14,069 nucleotides of DNA from Gudongella sp046224405 (GTDB lineage: Bacteria > Bacillota > Clostridia > Tissierellales > Tissierellaceae), in the NCBI RefSeq assembly GCF_046224405.1, contig NZ_JBJXRK010000041.1, forward strand, positions 1 to 14,069, given 5' to 3'. A program made the position numbers and the translations under genes. Shown one piece after another: positions 1 to 9,200 of the stretch; the stretch's first letter is position 1, and the number at the start of each line of letters is the position of its first letter. The notes under the pieces are model-generated. The model worked only from the letters and a program-made list of their open reading frames with translations, did no database searches and was not told where the DNA came from.

Positions 1-292
1 AGATTTAGAAAATGGAAATATTGAAGATATTGAAATCTCTATAAAGGATGGCACTTTAAAAGAAATTCTAAAAGATGAAATTAGTGAAGAAACAGAAAAT
101 ATGCTTAATAATCTATCAATCGAAGATAGAAAAATCTTTAAAAAATTATATTTTGAAGGCAAAGATATGGATGAAATATCAAAAGATACAGGGTTAAGTA
201 AGACTGTTTTATATAATAGGCTTTCAAGAGGTAAAAAGAAAATGCGTAATACAATTAATGATAAAGGAGGATATAAAAATGAAAAATTCTAA
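1..292 (+). CDS. ECF-type RNA polymerase sigma factor, C-terminal part (5' end outside window)
   Basis: The reading frame is open from base 2 with no in-frame start that looks initiating, so the gene begins upstream and only about 96 residues are visible. The visible part matches region 4 of a sigma-70 family ECF factor. It has an LSIEDRKIFKKLYF first helix, then the helix-turn-helix MDEISKDTGLSKTVLYNRL and a basic RGKKKMR end, the part that contacts the -35 element. Its stop (290-292) overlaps the start of the downstream anti-sigma gene by 14 bases, the usual arrangement for translationally coupled sigma/anti-sigma pairs. The ATG at 101 is internal and has no ribosome binding site. The family is well supported; the stimulus and regulon cannot be told from the sequence. 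Confidence 0.85.
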   Translation, partial: DLENGNIEDIEISIKDGTLKEILKDEISEETENMLNNLSIEDRKIFKKLYFEGKDMDEISKDTGLSKTVLYNRLSRGKKKMRNTINDKGGYKNEKF

Positions 293-1358
293 AAACATAT
301 ATGATCTTTTAAATGAGATGGATTTTGACATTGAAGATTATAAAAAAGAAGAGTTAAATGATATAGAAAAGAAAAAAATTAAAAATAATTTTAATAAAAG
401 TCAAAAAAGGAAGTTTCATTTAAAAAGAATTGGTTCTATAGCAGTTGCGCTATTATTAACAGTAGGTATTATAAGTCAAACTGACTTAGGGAAGTCTGTT
501 TATGCAATAGCTGAGTCAAAAATTTCAAAGATATCCTATTCTATAGGAAAGGCTCTTCACATAGAAAGAGATATCCAACCCTACTCTAATGTAATAAATC
601 AAACTGTAGAAGAGAATGGTATAGAAGTAAAACTAACAGAAGTAATAATAGATCAAGATGAATTACTTTTCTCAACAATCATTAGTACGAATATCCCATC
701 AGATGGAATTAGCTTAGGTTATGAAATTTTTATTAATGGAGAAAAATTAATAAGTAATTATTCAGGGGGCAGCAATATAAATATTGATGATTCTGGAACA
801 AGGTTTATAAAGACTCTTTCAGTTGAAGCTAAGGATATTAGTATCAAAGAAAGTGTTGATATAAAAATAATCTTAAAAGATTTAAAGTATTATTATATAA
901 AAGATGATTTAAATAATTCAAGAGAAGAAAAAACAAAGGGCAAATGGGAATTTGAATTTACTGCAAATGGAAAAGATTTAACTGCAGAGTCCTATTCACT
1001 GCCAATAAATTATGTTTTCAATATAGGGAAACAAAAATATAAGTTAAATGAATTTAGATATAATCCAGTAAATCAAAAGATATATGGAACAATGCAAGAA
1101 GATTGTAAAGAGTCTTATGCTGTTGGCTTAATAGGTTATGATAATTTGGGTAATGAGGTAAGATTCAAGATACAAGGGGAAAATAATGGGGAAATAGTTT
1201 TGAGTTATTCTAATTTAAATAGAGATTTATCTGATGATGCTACATCAATTACTTTAGTTCCATATGGATTTGAAATCACTGAGAAAGAAGGAAGCTGGAA
1301 CAAAAATGCTAAACCAATTGGAGAAGAATTTACAATATTTTTAAAAAACAATAGATAA
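279..1358 (+). CDS. DUF4179-type membrane-anchored anti-sigma factor
   Basis: This 359-residue protein probably holds the upstream ECF sigma factor inactive at the membrane. The start at 279 is chosen because a perfect AAAGGAGG (263-270) lies 8 bases upstream. The alternative ATG at 258 lies before that site. Residues 1-50 are charged and cytoplasmic (sigma-binding side, ending in KRKFHLKR). One hydrophobic helix at about 51-67 (IGSIAVALLLTVGIIS) is the membrane anchor. The rest is an extracytoplasmic beta-rich region whose start (about 95-135, with EENGIEVKLTEVIIDQDELLFS) matches the DUF4179 pattern known from clostridial anti-sigma proteins; the C-terminal part may be the frequently associated DUF5643-like domain. 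The 14-base overlap with the sigma gene supports the pairing. The signal sensed is unknown. Confidence 0.8.
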   Translation: MKNSKNIYDLLNEMDFDIEDYKKEELNDIEKKKIKNNFNKSQKRKFHLKRIGSIAVALLLTVGIISQTDLGKSVYAIAESKISKISYSIGKALHIERDIQPYSNVINQTVEENGIEVKLTEVIIDQDELLFSTIISTNIPSDGISLGYEIFINGEKLISNYSGGSNINIDDSGTRFIKTLSVEAKDISIKESVDIKIILKDLKYYYIKDDLNNSREEKTKGKWEFEFTANGKDLTAESYSLPINYVFNIGKQKYKLNEFRYNPVNQKIYGTMQEDCKESYAVGLIGYDNLGNEVRFKIQGENNGEIVLSYSNLNRDLSDDATSITLVPYGFEITEKEGSWNKNAKPIGEEFTIFLKNNR

Positions 1359-1668
1359 TAAACTATACAATCCATTAAGTCTTTACTGATGAGAAATATC
1401 TATATATCAATATTTAGATTTTAAATATTATAAATACTGCTATTTCTGGATTTCTCTACTTGATAATTTATAAAATATTATTATGGTTTGAAGGCTTAAT
1501 GAAATGTGGGATATCAAATATTTCAGTTATCGTTTATAAATAGAATTAGCATCTGAACATATATATGCAGGGTTGTAATATGATCTTCATTATTAAAGAG
1601 TTGGATAATGTTTAGCTGGACATCAGTATTATTAGACGAAATGAAAAGTATTTTAAGGAGGTGCAAGA
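1359..1668 (+). other. 310-base intergenic region with no recognised gene
   Basis: This AT-rich gap separates the sigma/anti-sigma pair from the exported protein. I see no ORF longer than about 15 codons, no GC-rich hairpin followed by a T-run, and no well-spaced promoter pair. An AT-only inverted match around 1404-1430 is too weak to call. A promoter for the gene at 1669 presumably lies here, but I cannot place it. Confidence 0.5.
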
Positions 1669-2310
1669 ATGATAAAAAGAATTTCTATATTTACTTGTGT
1701 ATTGTTATTATTTATAAGTACAAATGCCTTTGCAGGAGATATACCTGAAGGAATTATGTTAGGCCATCAAAAGGCACTATTTATAGGAGAAATAACTTCT
1801 ATCACTGAAGATACAATTACCATAATACCTTCGACTGTTATGATGGGGAGTATTATGGAATCAGAGGTACAAATACAAATATTTGATAATTATTATGGAG
1901 CAGATGAAAAACCTAAAATAGGGGATTATATTGTAGCTGTTTTATTATATGATAATAAGATAGATGATGGGTGGGTATTTAAAGCCTCTTCTGATGATTA
2001 CAAATCCTTAAATCTTGTCAGTGAAAAGTATGATATGGTAGTTCGATATGAAGAATATATCAATGAGGGAAAATACTTTGAGGCACAAAAGAAAATAGAT
2101 GAAGAAAAAACAGAGTCAATTGATTCTAAAGATGTAGAAGAAGACGAAATAGAGCCGATTGATTCTAAAATTGTGGAGGAAGAGAATGCATTAAAATTAG
2201 AAAACAGTAAAACACAATCTGATATTATTAATAATAAACTTGTATTAGGTGCAATTTCAATAATCTTTATAATAATAGCTTTGTTTGTATTAAAAAATAA
2301 AAAGAAATAA
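1669..2310 (+). CDS. Exported, C-terminally membrane-anchored hypothetical protein
   Basis: The 213-residue product has a clear Sec signal peptide: basic MIKR, a hydrophobic core at about 5-18, and a likely cleavage after AFA at residue 22. An ectodomain of about 23-125 begins GDIPEGIMLGHQKALFIGEI and is rich in beta-strand pattern. An acidic stalk of about 130-188 contains an imperfect internal repeat (SIDSKDVEEDE then PIDSKIVEEEN). A terminal hydrophobic helix at about 190-208 is followed by a Lys-rich tail (KNKKK). The layout predicts a protein displayed outside the cell and held by its C-terminal helix. No LPXTG sorting motif is present. The start has AAGGAGGTG at 1655-1663. I have an impression of similar clostridial proteins starting GDIPE after the signal peptide, but none has a function I can name. 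It might be a target of the neighbouring ECF system; that is speculation. Confidence 0.75.
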   Translation: MIKRISIFTCVLLLFISTNAFAGDIPEGIMLGHQKALFIGEITSITEDTITIIPSTVMMGSIMESEVQIQIFDNYYGADEKPKIGDYIVAVLLYDNKIDDGWVFKASSDDYKSLNLVSEKYDMVVRYEEYINEGKYFEAQKKIDEEKTESIDSKDVEEDEIEPIDSKIVEEENALKLENSKTQSDIINNKLVLGAISIIFIIIALFVLKNKKK

Positions 2311-2325
2311 CACAGTTTAATTAAA
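2309..2325. repeat. Direct repeat, left copy (AACACAGTTTAATTAAA)
   Basis: This 17-base sequence lies just after the stop codon at 2310. It is repeated with a single extra A at 3214-3231, just after the stop of the next gene. The pair therefore brackets the nuclease-like gene. The half of the sequence that is not simple A/T (AACACAG) matches exactly, which makes chance less likely than for plain AT runs. Confidence 0.55.
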
Positions 2326-2430
2326 AAGCAACTCAACATATAGATAGATAATTCGTTATATTAGTAAAACATGCAACTAAGCCGTAATAACAGTAACGAT
2401 AAAAAACCAAGAAAGGAATGTGAGGGGAAC

Positions 2431-3180
2431 ATGATAATTTGCAGGGACTTTGATACCAACCAACCTATAACAAGTTTAGATGAATGGTTTAGCAAATGCC
2501 CACCTGCAAAAGAAGATCATTGGAAAGATGGGAGAAGTGCAAAAGAGTTAGCTAAAGATTGGACTAGCAACAAGGGGAAAGATTTAGAAAGATTACTAGG
2601 GTCAACCTCTGAATTTAATGGGATTACATTTAAAAAGGCTTCACCTGAATACAAAACCAAACTTGATGGATACAAAGGAAATGGTCGTCAACATGACTTG
2701 CTATTATTAGTCAAACATAATGAAGAACCAGTATTGATTAGCATTGAAGCAAAAGCGGATGAGTCATTTAGCGATATGATTAAGGATTATTATATTGAGA
2801 AAATTGTTTATAGAATTAAAGGTGGGCAAACAAATGCACCTGAAAGAATTGAGAAATTAATGAAGTATGTTTTTGATGATAATATTACTAAAAAAGCTTT
2901 TGACCTTAGATATCAATTGTTGCATGCTATTGCTGGTACAATAATAGAAGCAAAGAGGGGAAATATTAAAAGAGCTATATTTATTGTTAATACTTATTGT
3001 TCAAGAGATGAAAAACTATTTTCTTTAGTAAAACACCAAGAAAATGTGAAAGACTTAAATCAATTTGTCAGATATTTAAGTAAAAATACGATTAAAGATT
3101 TTGGAAATGATGAGCTACTAGGACCATTTAATATACAAGGTGTAGATTTATATATAATGAAAAGAGAAAAAATAGTATAA
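2431..3180 (+). CDS. PD-(D/E)XK nuclease-like protein (possibly DUF6946-type)
   Basis: This 249-residue soluble protein has a probable nuclease core: Asp89 in GRQHDLLLL, then a beta strand ending in ISIEAKAD with Glu106 and Lys108. The spacing D-x16-ExK is typical of the PD-(D/E)XK fold. The N-terminus (MIICRDF, then an ITSLDEWF..PP stretch and a WKDGRSAKELA motif) resembles, from memory, proteins annotated DUF6946, which are unassigned nuclease-like proteins; I am not certain of that name. I chose the ATG at 2431 because of GAGGGG at 2422-2427 and because the family-like MIICRD start fits. An upstream ATG at 2371 would add 20 residues of poor quality and has no binding site. The gene stands alone between two direct repeats and ends before a terminator, like a single-gene cargo. 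A defence or DNA-processing role is inference. Confidence 0.65.
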   Translation: MIICRDFDTNQPITSLDEWFSKCPPAKEDHWKDGRSAKELAKDWTSNKGKDLERLLGSTSEFNGITFKKASPEYKTKLDGYKGNGRQHDLLLLVKHNEEPVLISIEAKADESFSDMIKDYYIEKIVYRIKGGQTNAPERIEKLMKYVFDDNITKKAFDLRYQLLHAIAGTIIEAKRGNIKRAIFIVNTYCSRDEKLFSLVKHQENVKDLNQFVRYLSKNTIKDFGNDELLGPFNIQGVDLYIMKREKIV

Positions 3181-3213
3181 GTATTACTCTTGTGTATGAT
3201 AAATAGCATAATG

Positions 3214-3231
3214 AACACAGTTTAAATTAAA
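3214..3231. repeat. Direct repeat, right copy (AACACAGTTTAAATTAAA)
   Basis: This is the partner of the repeat at 2309-2325, identical apart from one additional A. It lies 33 bases after the stop codon of the nuclease-like gene and 11 bases before the terminator stem. Its last 11 bases (TTTAAATTAAA) also occur at 13912-13922. Confidence 0.55.
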
Positions 3232-3242
3232 TATATATTTAC

Positions 3243-3267
3243 AAAAAGACCCTAGTGGTCTTTTTTT
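3243..3267 (+). terminator. Intrinsic terminator directly upstream of the giant ICE gene
   Basis: A perfect 9-bp stem (AAAAAGACC at 3243-3251 with GGTCTTTTT at 3257-3265) and a 5-base loop run into a T-tract ending at 3267. It should end transcripts of the upstream nuclease-like gene. It stops only 9 bases before the Shine-Dalgarno sequence of the giant gene, so there is no room for a promoter between them. Confidence 0.85.
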
Positions 3268-3289
3268 ATTGCAAAGAAAGGAGGAACTT

Positions 3290-6200
3290 ATGTCAAAAGC
3301 TTATAAAGTTTGGGAAATTACCAAACAAAAAATGAAGGAAATTAGTAGTAATGGAGAAAGTTGGATGGATTTTCTCAGTTCTGCTTCCTACACCTCAAAA
3401 TATAATTTTGCGGAGCAGGTAGCATTATACGCATATAGACCAGATGCTAGAGCTTGTGCCACGATGGAGACATGGAATAAAGTTTTTAATCACTGGGTAA
3501 AGAAAGGTGCTAAAGGTATTCCTATTCCTGATTTCAGTACTGAAACTCCAAGATTAAAATATGTATTTGATATTGCAGATACTCATCCAACGCTATATAC
3601 AAGAAGAACACCTGAGATATGGGAGTATAACAAAGACTATGAACAAGCCTATAAAGATATTGAAGAGATGTATAATATTGATCCTACACTCTCATTAGAA
3701 GAAAGAGTAGTAGAACTAGTGGATAATCTTGTAGAAGAAAGACTTTATGATTATTCATTGGAGATAAGTGAGGCTATTAAAGATTCTTATATAGATAGAA
3801 TTGAACAAAACGAAGTAAATCAAATGTCCAGAAGACTATTAAAAAATTCAGCATCCTATATGATGATGGAAAGAATGAATCTAGATCCAAACCTTTATTT
3901 TGATTCTAGTGAATTTAGGGATATATCGTTATTTTCTTCCTCAGGACTTCTATCTCTCTTAGGAACATATAGTTCAGAGATAGTATCAGATTTAATTGAT
4001 GACATTAGAGATAGAAAGATTCTTTTAGACAAAATCAATTTAAGACAAAATAATGTCGATAATATGTTGCCTTTAAATGATAAAGTAGTGTATAATGCAA
4101 TTAAGGACATAGAAATGTCCACAAATGAAATTTTGAGAGGAGGTAATTTAAACAATGAAAGAGATTCAGATAAACAACAAGACATACCTAGTGGAGGAGG
4201 GGGTTTACACTCCCAAGATAGCAGAGACGAGTTACGAGCGGGTGGGAGGAACCTATTTGATGAAGGGAGAGGTACTGATACCCAACGTAGAAATGATGGA
4301 AATGAAGATGGGCAAATACGCCAGGATGAGAGAGAAATATCTGAGGGAGAACAAGAGGACTTATCACAGCAATTTGATGTTGGAAGGGACATTAGTAGAT
4401 CATTTATTGGAAGTTCAGGAATCGGCAGAGAAAATGAAGGAAGTAATGATTCCTCAATACCAAGAGAACTGGAAGGTAACAGAGGAACTGAAAGCACAAG
4501 ATCAGCTGAAATGGATTCAGGAGATGAACAATATCAAGGACTCAGTGGAGGAAACAATAAAGAAAGATCTGATATACGCATAAGAGATGACTTCCCTACG
4601 GAAAATGAACAATTAAAAATTATAGAAGAGGTGGTAGATATAGAATCTACCACCTTTTCTATTTCACAAAAGAATATTGATGATGAATTAGCTCGTGGTT
4701 CTGGATTCCAAGATGGAAAGTATAGAATCTATACTCATTTTCAAGAGAATAATACAAAAAAAGAGACTATGGATTTCCTAAAAAAAGAATATGGTATTGG
4801 AGGGCATTCAACTCCAAATCGTGGAGACTTTATTGACAGTGCCTTCCATGATGCTAAAGGCCTACATCTATCTAAACGTAGTGATAGTTCAGATGACATA
4901 ATAAATATAGATTTGTCCTGGTCTCAAGTAGCAACAAGAATTAAAGAGCTCATTGCTTCAGATAGGTATTTCAATTCAAAAGAAAAGGAAAATTATCAGA
5001 GATATTTAAGTGAAGAGTCGTTAGACGAAGTTCAGCCATTAGAATCTCAAGTAGAAGGGAAAATCTATGACTATAAAATTAATAACATTGTATATATAGG
5101 GAATGAAGAATTAAGAATACTTGAGTTTAATAAAGATGAAGTTACTCTTCAGAATGTAAACTTTCCATTATTTATTGAGAAAATGCAAATTGATGAATTC
5201 GAAAGAAAGATTAGAGAAAACCCACTAAATAATGACTCATTCATAGAAGAAGAGTCTACTTTGGATATTGAAATAAGTGAAGGTATACAAGATAGGGATC
5301 CTGATGAAAATCCTCACAATTTAGTCACAGAGAGAATGGCTAAAAATGTTCCAAATATATTAGGTACTAGTGATATAGATAATAAAGATAAGGTAGTACA
5401 AGCTATATATTTTGTCCCTTTTAGGGATTGGACTTGGTATTTAACTGAATTAGATCAAAATTCTAATTTAGCGTTTGGCTTAGTTGCTGGACATGAAGTT
5501 GAATGGGGATATTTTTCAATCGATGAACTTAAGGAGATTAAAGCAGAAAGATTATTAAATTTTACACCTAAAACTTTTGAAGAATTAAAAGATACAGAAC
5601 TAAAGAGAAATCTTACAGATCTTGAGTTAGAAATTGCTTTTAATGGAGAATTACAATACGAGGAAGCTGACTTAGAAGAAACTAATATTTCAAGTTTTCT
5701 AGAATTAAATACTGATGGTATTGCCTTTATTAATAAAGATGAAGTAGCTTTATTAAATGAAGGAAATCTAAGTGAAGATAAAATTAGTGATATAGGCTTA
5801 TATTTAACCTATGACAATGGTAAGTGGATTGGTTTCGATTACTCTTCAAAAGAAGTTTGTGTTGAAGAGTTTGAAACAATTGATGAATGTATTAATTGGC
5901 TTAATCAAGTAGATTTAGAAATTGAATTTGATAGGTCTTATAAGCTTATATATAGCGAGGATGAAGATAAAGGAATAAATGTTTCAACAGAAGAAAGTAA
6001 AAATGTCGCATATATTCATTCCAATGGTAGACTTAGTATTTATGATGATGAAATACCAACATATGCTATTGATGAATTAGTAGAAAAAGCTTTACCTATA
6101 CAAAGAAATTCAACAGTAGAAGCGTTGGAGGAAGGAATTGTCTTTAATATCTTTTCAGATACTTTCTATATTTTAGATAGGGAAAAGATTAATGGTAAGG

Positions 6201-9200
6201 AATATTTTTTATTAGAAAGTCACTTTACTGGTGATGAAAGACCTCATATTGTAGTTACAAATGATTTTCAAATAGTGGACACGGATATAATTCGGGGTTT
6301 TGATGAATTTAGGGAGTTTTACACTGATACAGAAAGCCTTGCTGTAGGTGTGGGCAGAGCCTTTCAAATTGTTTCTGGTAAGGATGTTAGAGACATTGAT
6401 TTGACTGATACTGGTATTACCTTAGAAGTTAATGGAGTAACATATCCATTTTTAAAAGGAACAACTTTTGAAGAGTCAGAAAAGATAGATGTACTACTAG
6501 ATATAAAAGGTGAGCTTCGGTTAAGTGATTACCTAGATGAAAGTGAACCACTTAAAGAAGTAGATCTTATAGAGAAACAACCACGAAATAACTATGTTAT
6601 TAAAGATAAAACTCTTGGAGTTGGTAGTCCAAAAGAGAAATTCCAAAGGAATGTAGAGGCAATAAGCAAATTAAAAGAAATTGAATCAGAGAATAGAATG
6701 GCTACACCAGAGGAACAAGAAATACTATCAAAATATGTTGGCTGGGGAGGTTTATCTTCGGCATTTGAAGCAAATAGTTCTGAATTTAATATTTTAAAGA
6801 CACTACTAACAGAAGATGAATTTGAAAAAGCAAGAGAATCAACTCTAAGTGCATTTTATACTCCACCAATTGTTATAGAATCCATATATAAGACTCTTGA
6901 GAATATGGGCTTTAGAGAAGGAAACTTACTAGAACCTAGTTGTGGAATAGGTAATTTTATGGGCTTAATACCTGAAACAATGAGAGATAGTAAGATATAT
7001 GGTATTGAACTAGACGATATTAGTGGTCGTATTGCAAAACAACTCTATCAAAAAAACAATATAGCTATCCAAGGATTTGAAGAAACCAATCTTCCGGATA
7101 GCTTTTTTGATGTAGCAATAGGAAATGTTCCTTTTGGTCAATTTGGTGTACTGGACAAAAAGTATGAAAAAAACAATTTCCTTATTCATGACTATTTCTT
7201 TGCTAAGTCTTTGGATAAGGTTCGTCCAGGAGGAATAATCGCCTTTATTACATCTAAAGGTACAATGGATAAAGAAAACGAAAGTGTAAGAAGGTATATA
7301 GCAGAAAGAGCTGACTTAATTGGAGCAATTAGACTCCCCAATGACACTTTTAAAGCTAATGCTGGGACAGAAGTAACATCAGACATACTATTCTTTCAAA
7401 AAAGAGATCGTATCATCGATATAGAGCCTGATTGGATTTATATTGGAGAAAATGAAGATGGAATAAGGATGAATTCGTATTTCATAGACAATCCTCATAT
7501 GGTTTTGGGGAAAATGGAAATACAATCAGGTCCTTTTGGATTAGAAAGTACATGTACACCTATTGATACTCCACTAGAAAACTTATTAGATGTAGCAGTT
7601 AATGAGTTGGATGGAGAAATAGTAGCTAGTCGCCTTTATGAAGTAGAAGAGGAACAAAATACTATACCAGCAGACTTAAATACAAAAAACTATAGCTTTA
7701 CAGATATTGATGGTGAAATTTATTATCGTGAAAATTCCATAATGATAAAAAAGGAATATAACGAAATTGATACAAAGAGAATCTTGGGCATGATAGAGAT
7801 ACGTGAACTAACGAGAAGTATTATTGAAGCACAGTTAGAGGATTATTCAGATGATGAAATAAAATTAAGGCAGAAGAAGTTAAATACAGCATATGATAAA
7901 TTTGTTGAAGAGTTTGGAAGGATATCTGATAAGAAAAATGTAAAACTTTTCGAAGAAGATTCATCAATAATGCTTATATCATCACTAGAAGTCTTAGATT
8001 CAGAAAGAAACTTTAAAGAAAAGGCAGCTATATTTACAAAACGGACTATCGGAAAAAGTGTTCCATTGACAGAAGTAGAAACTGCAGAAGAGGCTCTTGT
8101 AGTGAGTATCAATGAAAAAGCAAAAGTAGACTTAGACTATATGGTCGAGCTAGCAAGGATACCTAAAGAAGAGATTGCAGATGAACTATATGGAGTGATC
8201 TTCAAAGATCCAGGATCCGACACGTATTATAGCTCAGATGAATATTTAAGTGGTAACATTCGCGAGAAATTAAAGATAGCCACTAATAATCTCAATTCAA
8301 AATTAGATGATGTACAAGCATTAGAGGAACAAGGTGTATTTCCTAAAAGACTTGATAGTCTTAACAAAGAAATAAGGCAACTTAAAGTAAATATTGATGC
8401 TCTTGAATCAGTAAAACCAAAAGATTTAGATGCAAGTGCAATATCAGTTAGGCTTGGAACAACATGGATACCAGCTGAAGATATAGAAAAATTTATGTTT
8501 GAGACATTTGAAACACCAGGCTACCATAAATGGAACATAAATGTTCGATTCTCTTCTTATACTTCTAACTGGAATATTGAAGGGAAAAGTGTTGATAGTG
8601 ATAATATCAAGGCAATTACAACATATGGCACATCACGCTTGAATGCATATAAGATACTTGAAGATACCTTGAACTTAAAGGAAGTCAGAGTTTTTGATAG
8701 AAGTACGGACTCAGAAGGTAAGGAAATTAGTGTAATTAATAAAAAAGAGACTATGCTAGCACAACAGAAACAAGATTTAATTAAGGAGACATTTCAGGAT
8801 TGGATTTGGAAGGAACCAGAAAGAAGAAACAGATTAACAAAGACCTATAATGAACTCTTCAATTCAATTAGACCGAGAGAATATGAAGGATCTCATTTGA
8901 ATTTTCCTGGAATGAATCCAGAAGTTAGTTTAAGGGAACATCAAAAAAATGCTATTGCTCATACTCTATATGGTGGAAACACCCTTCTTGCTCACTGTGT
9001 AGGTGCAGGAAAAACCTATGAAATGGTTGCATCTGCTATGGAATCCAAAAGACTTGGCTTGTGTAATAAATCTTTACTTGTAGTTCCTAACCACTTAACA
9101 GAGCAAATCGGTACAGAGTTTATAGAACTATATCCTTCTGCTGATATATTAGTAGCAACAAAAAAAGATTTTGAACCAAAGAATAGAAAGAGATTTTGTT

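Noticed and set aside
258..280. Upstream ATG at 258 as start of the anti-sigma gene
   Set aside because: It precedes the perfect AAAGGAGG at 263-270, which is correctly spaced for the ATG at 279.
1460..1486. Possible promoter TTGATA with TATTAT in the gap before 1669
   Set aside because: The spacing between the two elements is only 10 bases, and such hexamers are common in DNA this AT-rich.
1998..2339. Antisense ORF of 113 codons opposite the exported protein gene
   Set aside because: Its Ser/Ile/Phe-rich translation mirrors the acidic Glu/Asp stalk on the other strand. There is no sign of initiation signals or a known family.
2371..2430. ATG at 2371 as start of the nuclease-like gene
   Set aside because: No ribosome binding site precedes it, and the added 20 residues (rich in Asn, Ser and Lys) look non-coding. 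The ATG at 2431 has GAGGGG upstream.
3269..3289. TTG at 3269 as start of the giant gene
   Set aside because: It begins inside the terminator tail region and before the AAAGGAGG that serves the ATG at 3290.
4138..4157. Programmed +1 frameshift from the giant frame into tnpV
   Set aside because: A TAA at 4149-4151 in the tnpV frame lies just before its ATG, and a good Shine-Dalgarno sequence precedes that ATG, so independent initiation is the simpler explanation.
3895..4497. Antisense ORF of 200 codons opposite the linker and nested tnpV
   Set aside because: Its translation is rich in Ser, Leu and Pro with no recognisable motif, it has no Shine-Dalgarno sequence evident, and long antisense openings are expected opposite a Gly/Arg/Glu-rich segment. 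Treated as a shadow.
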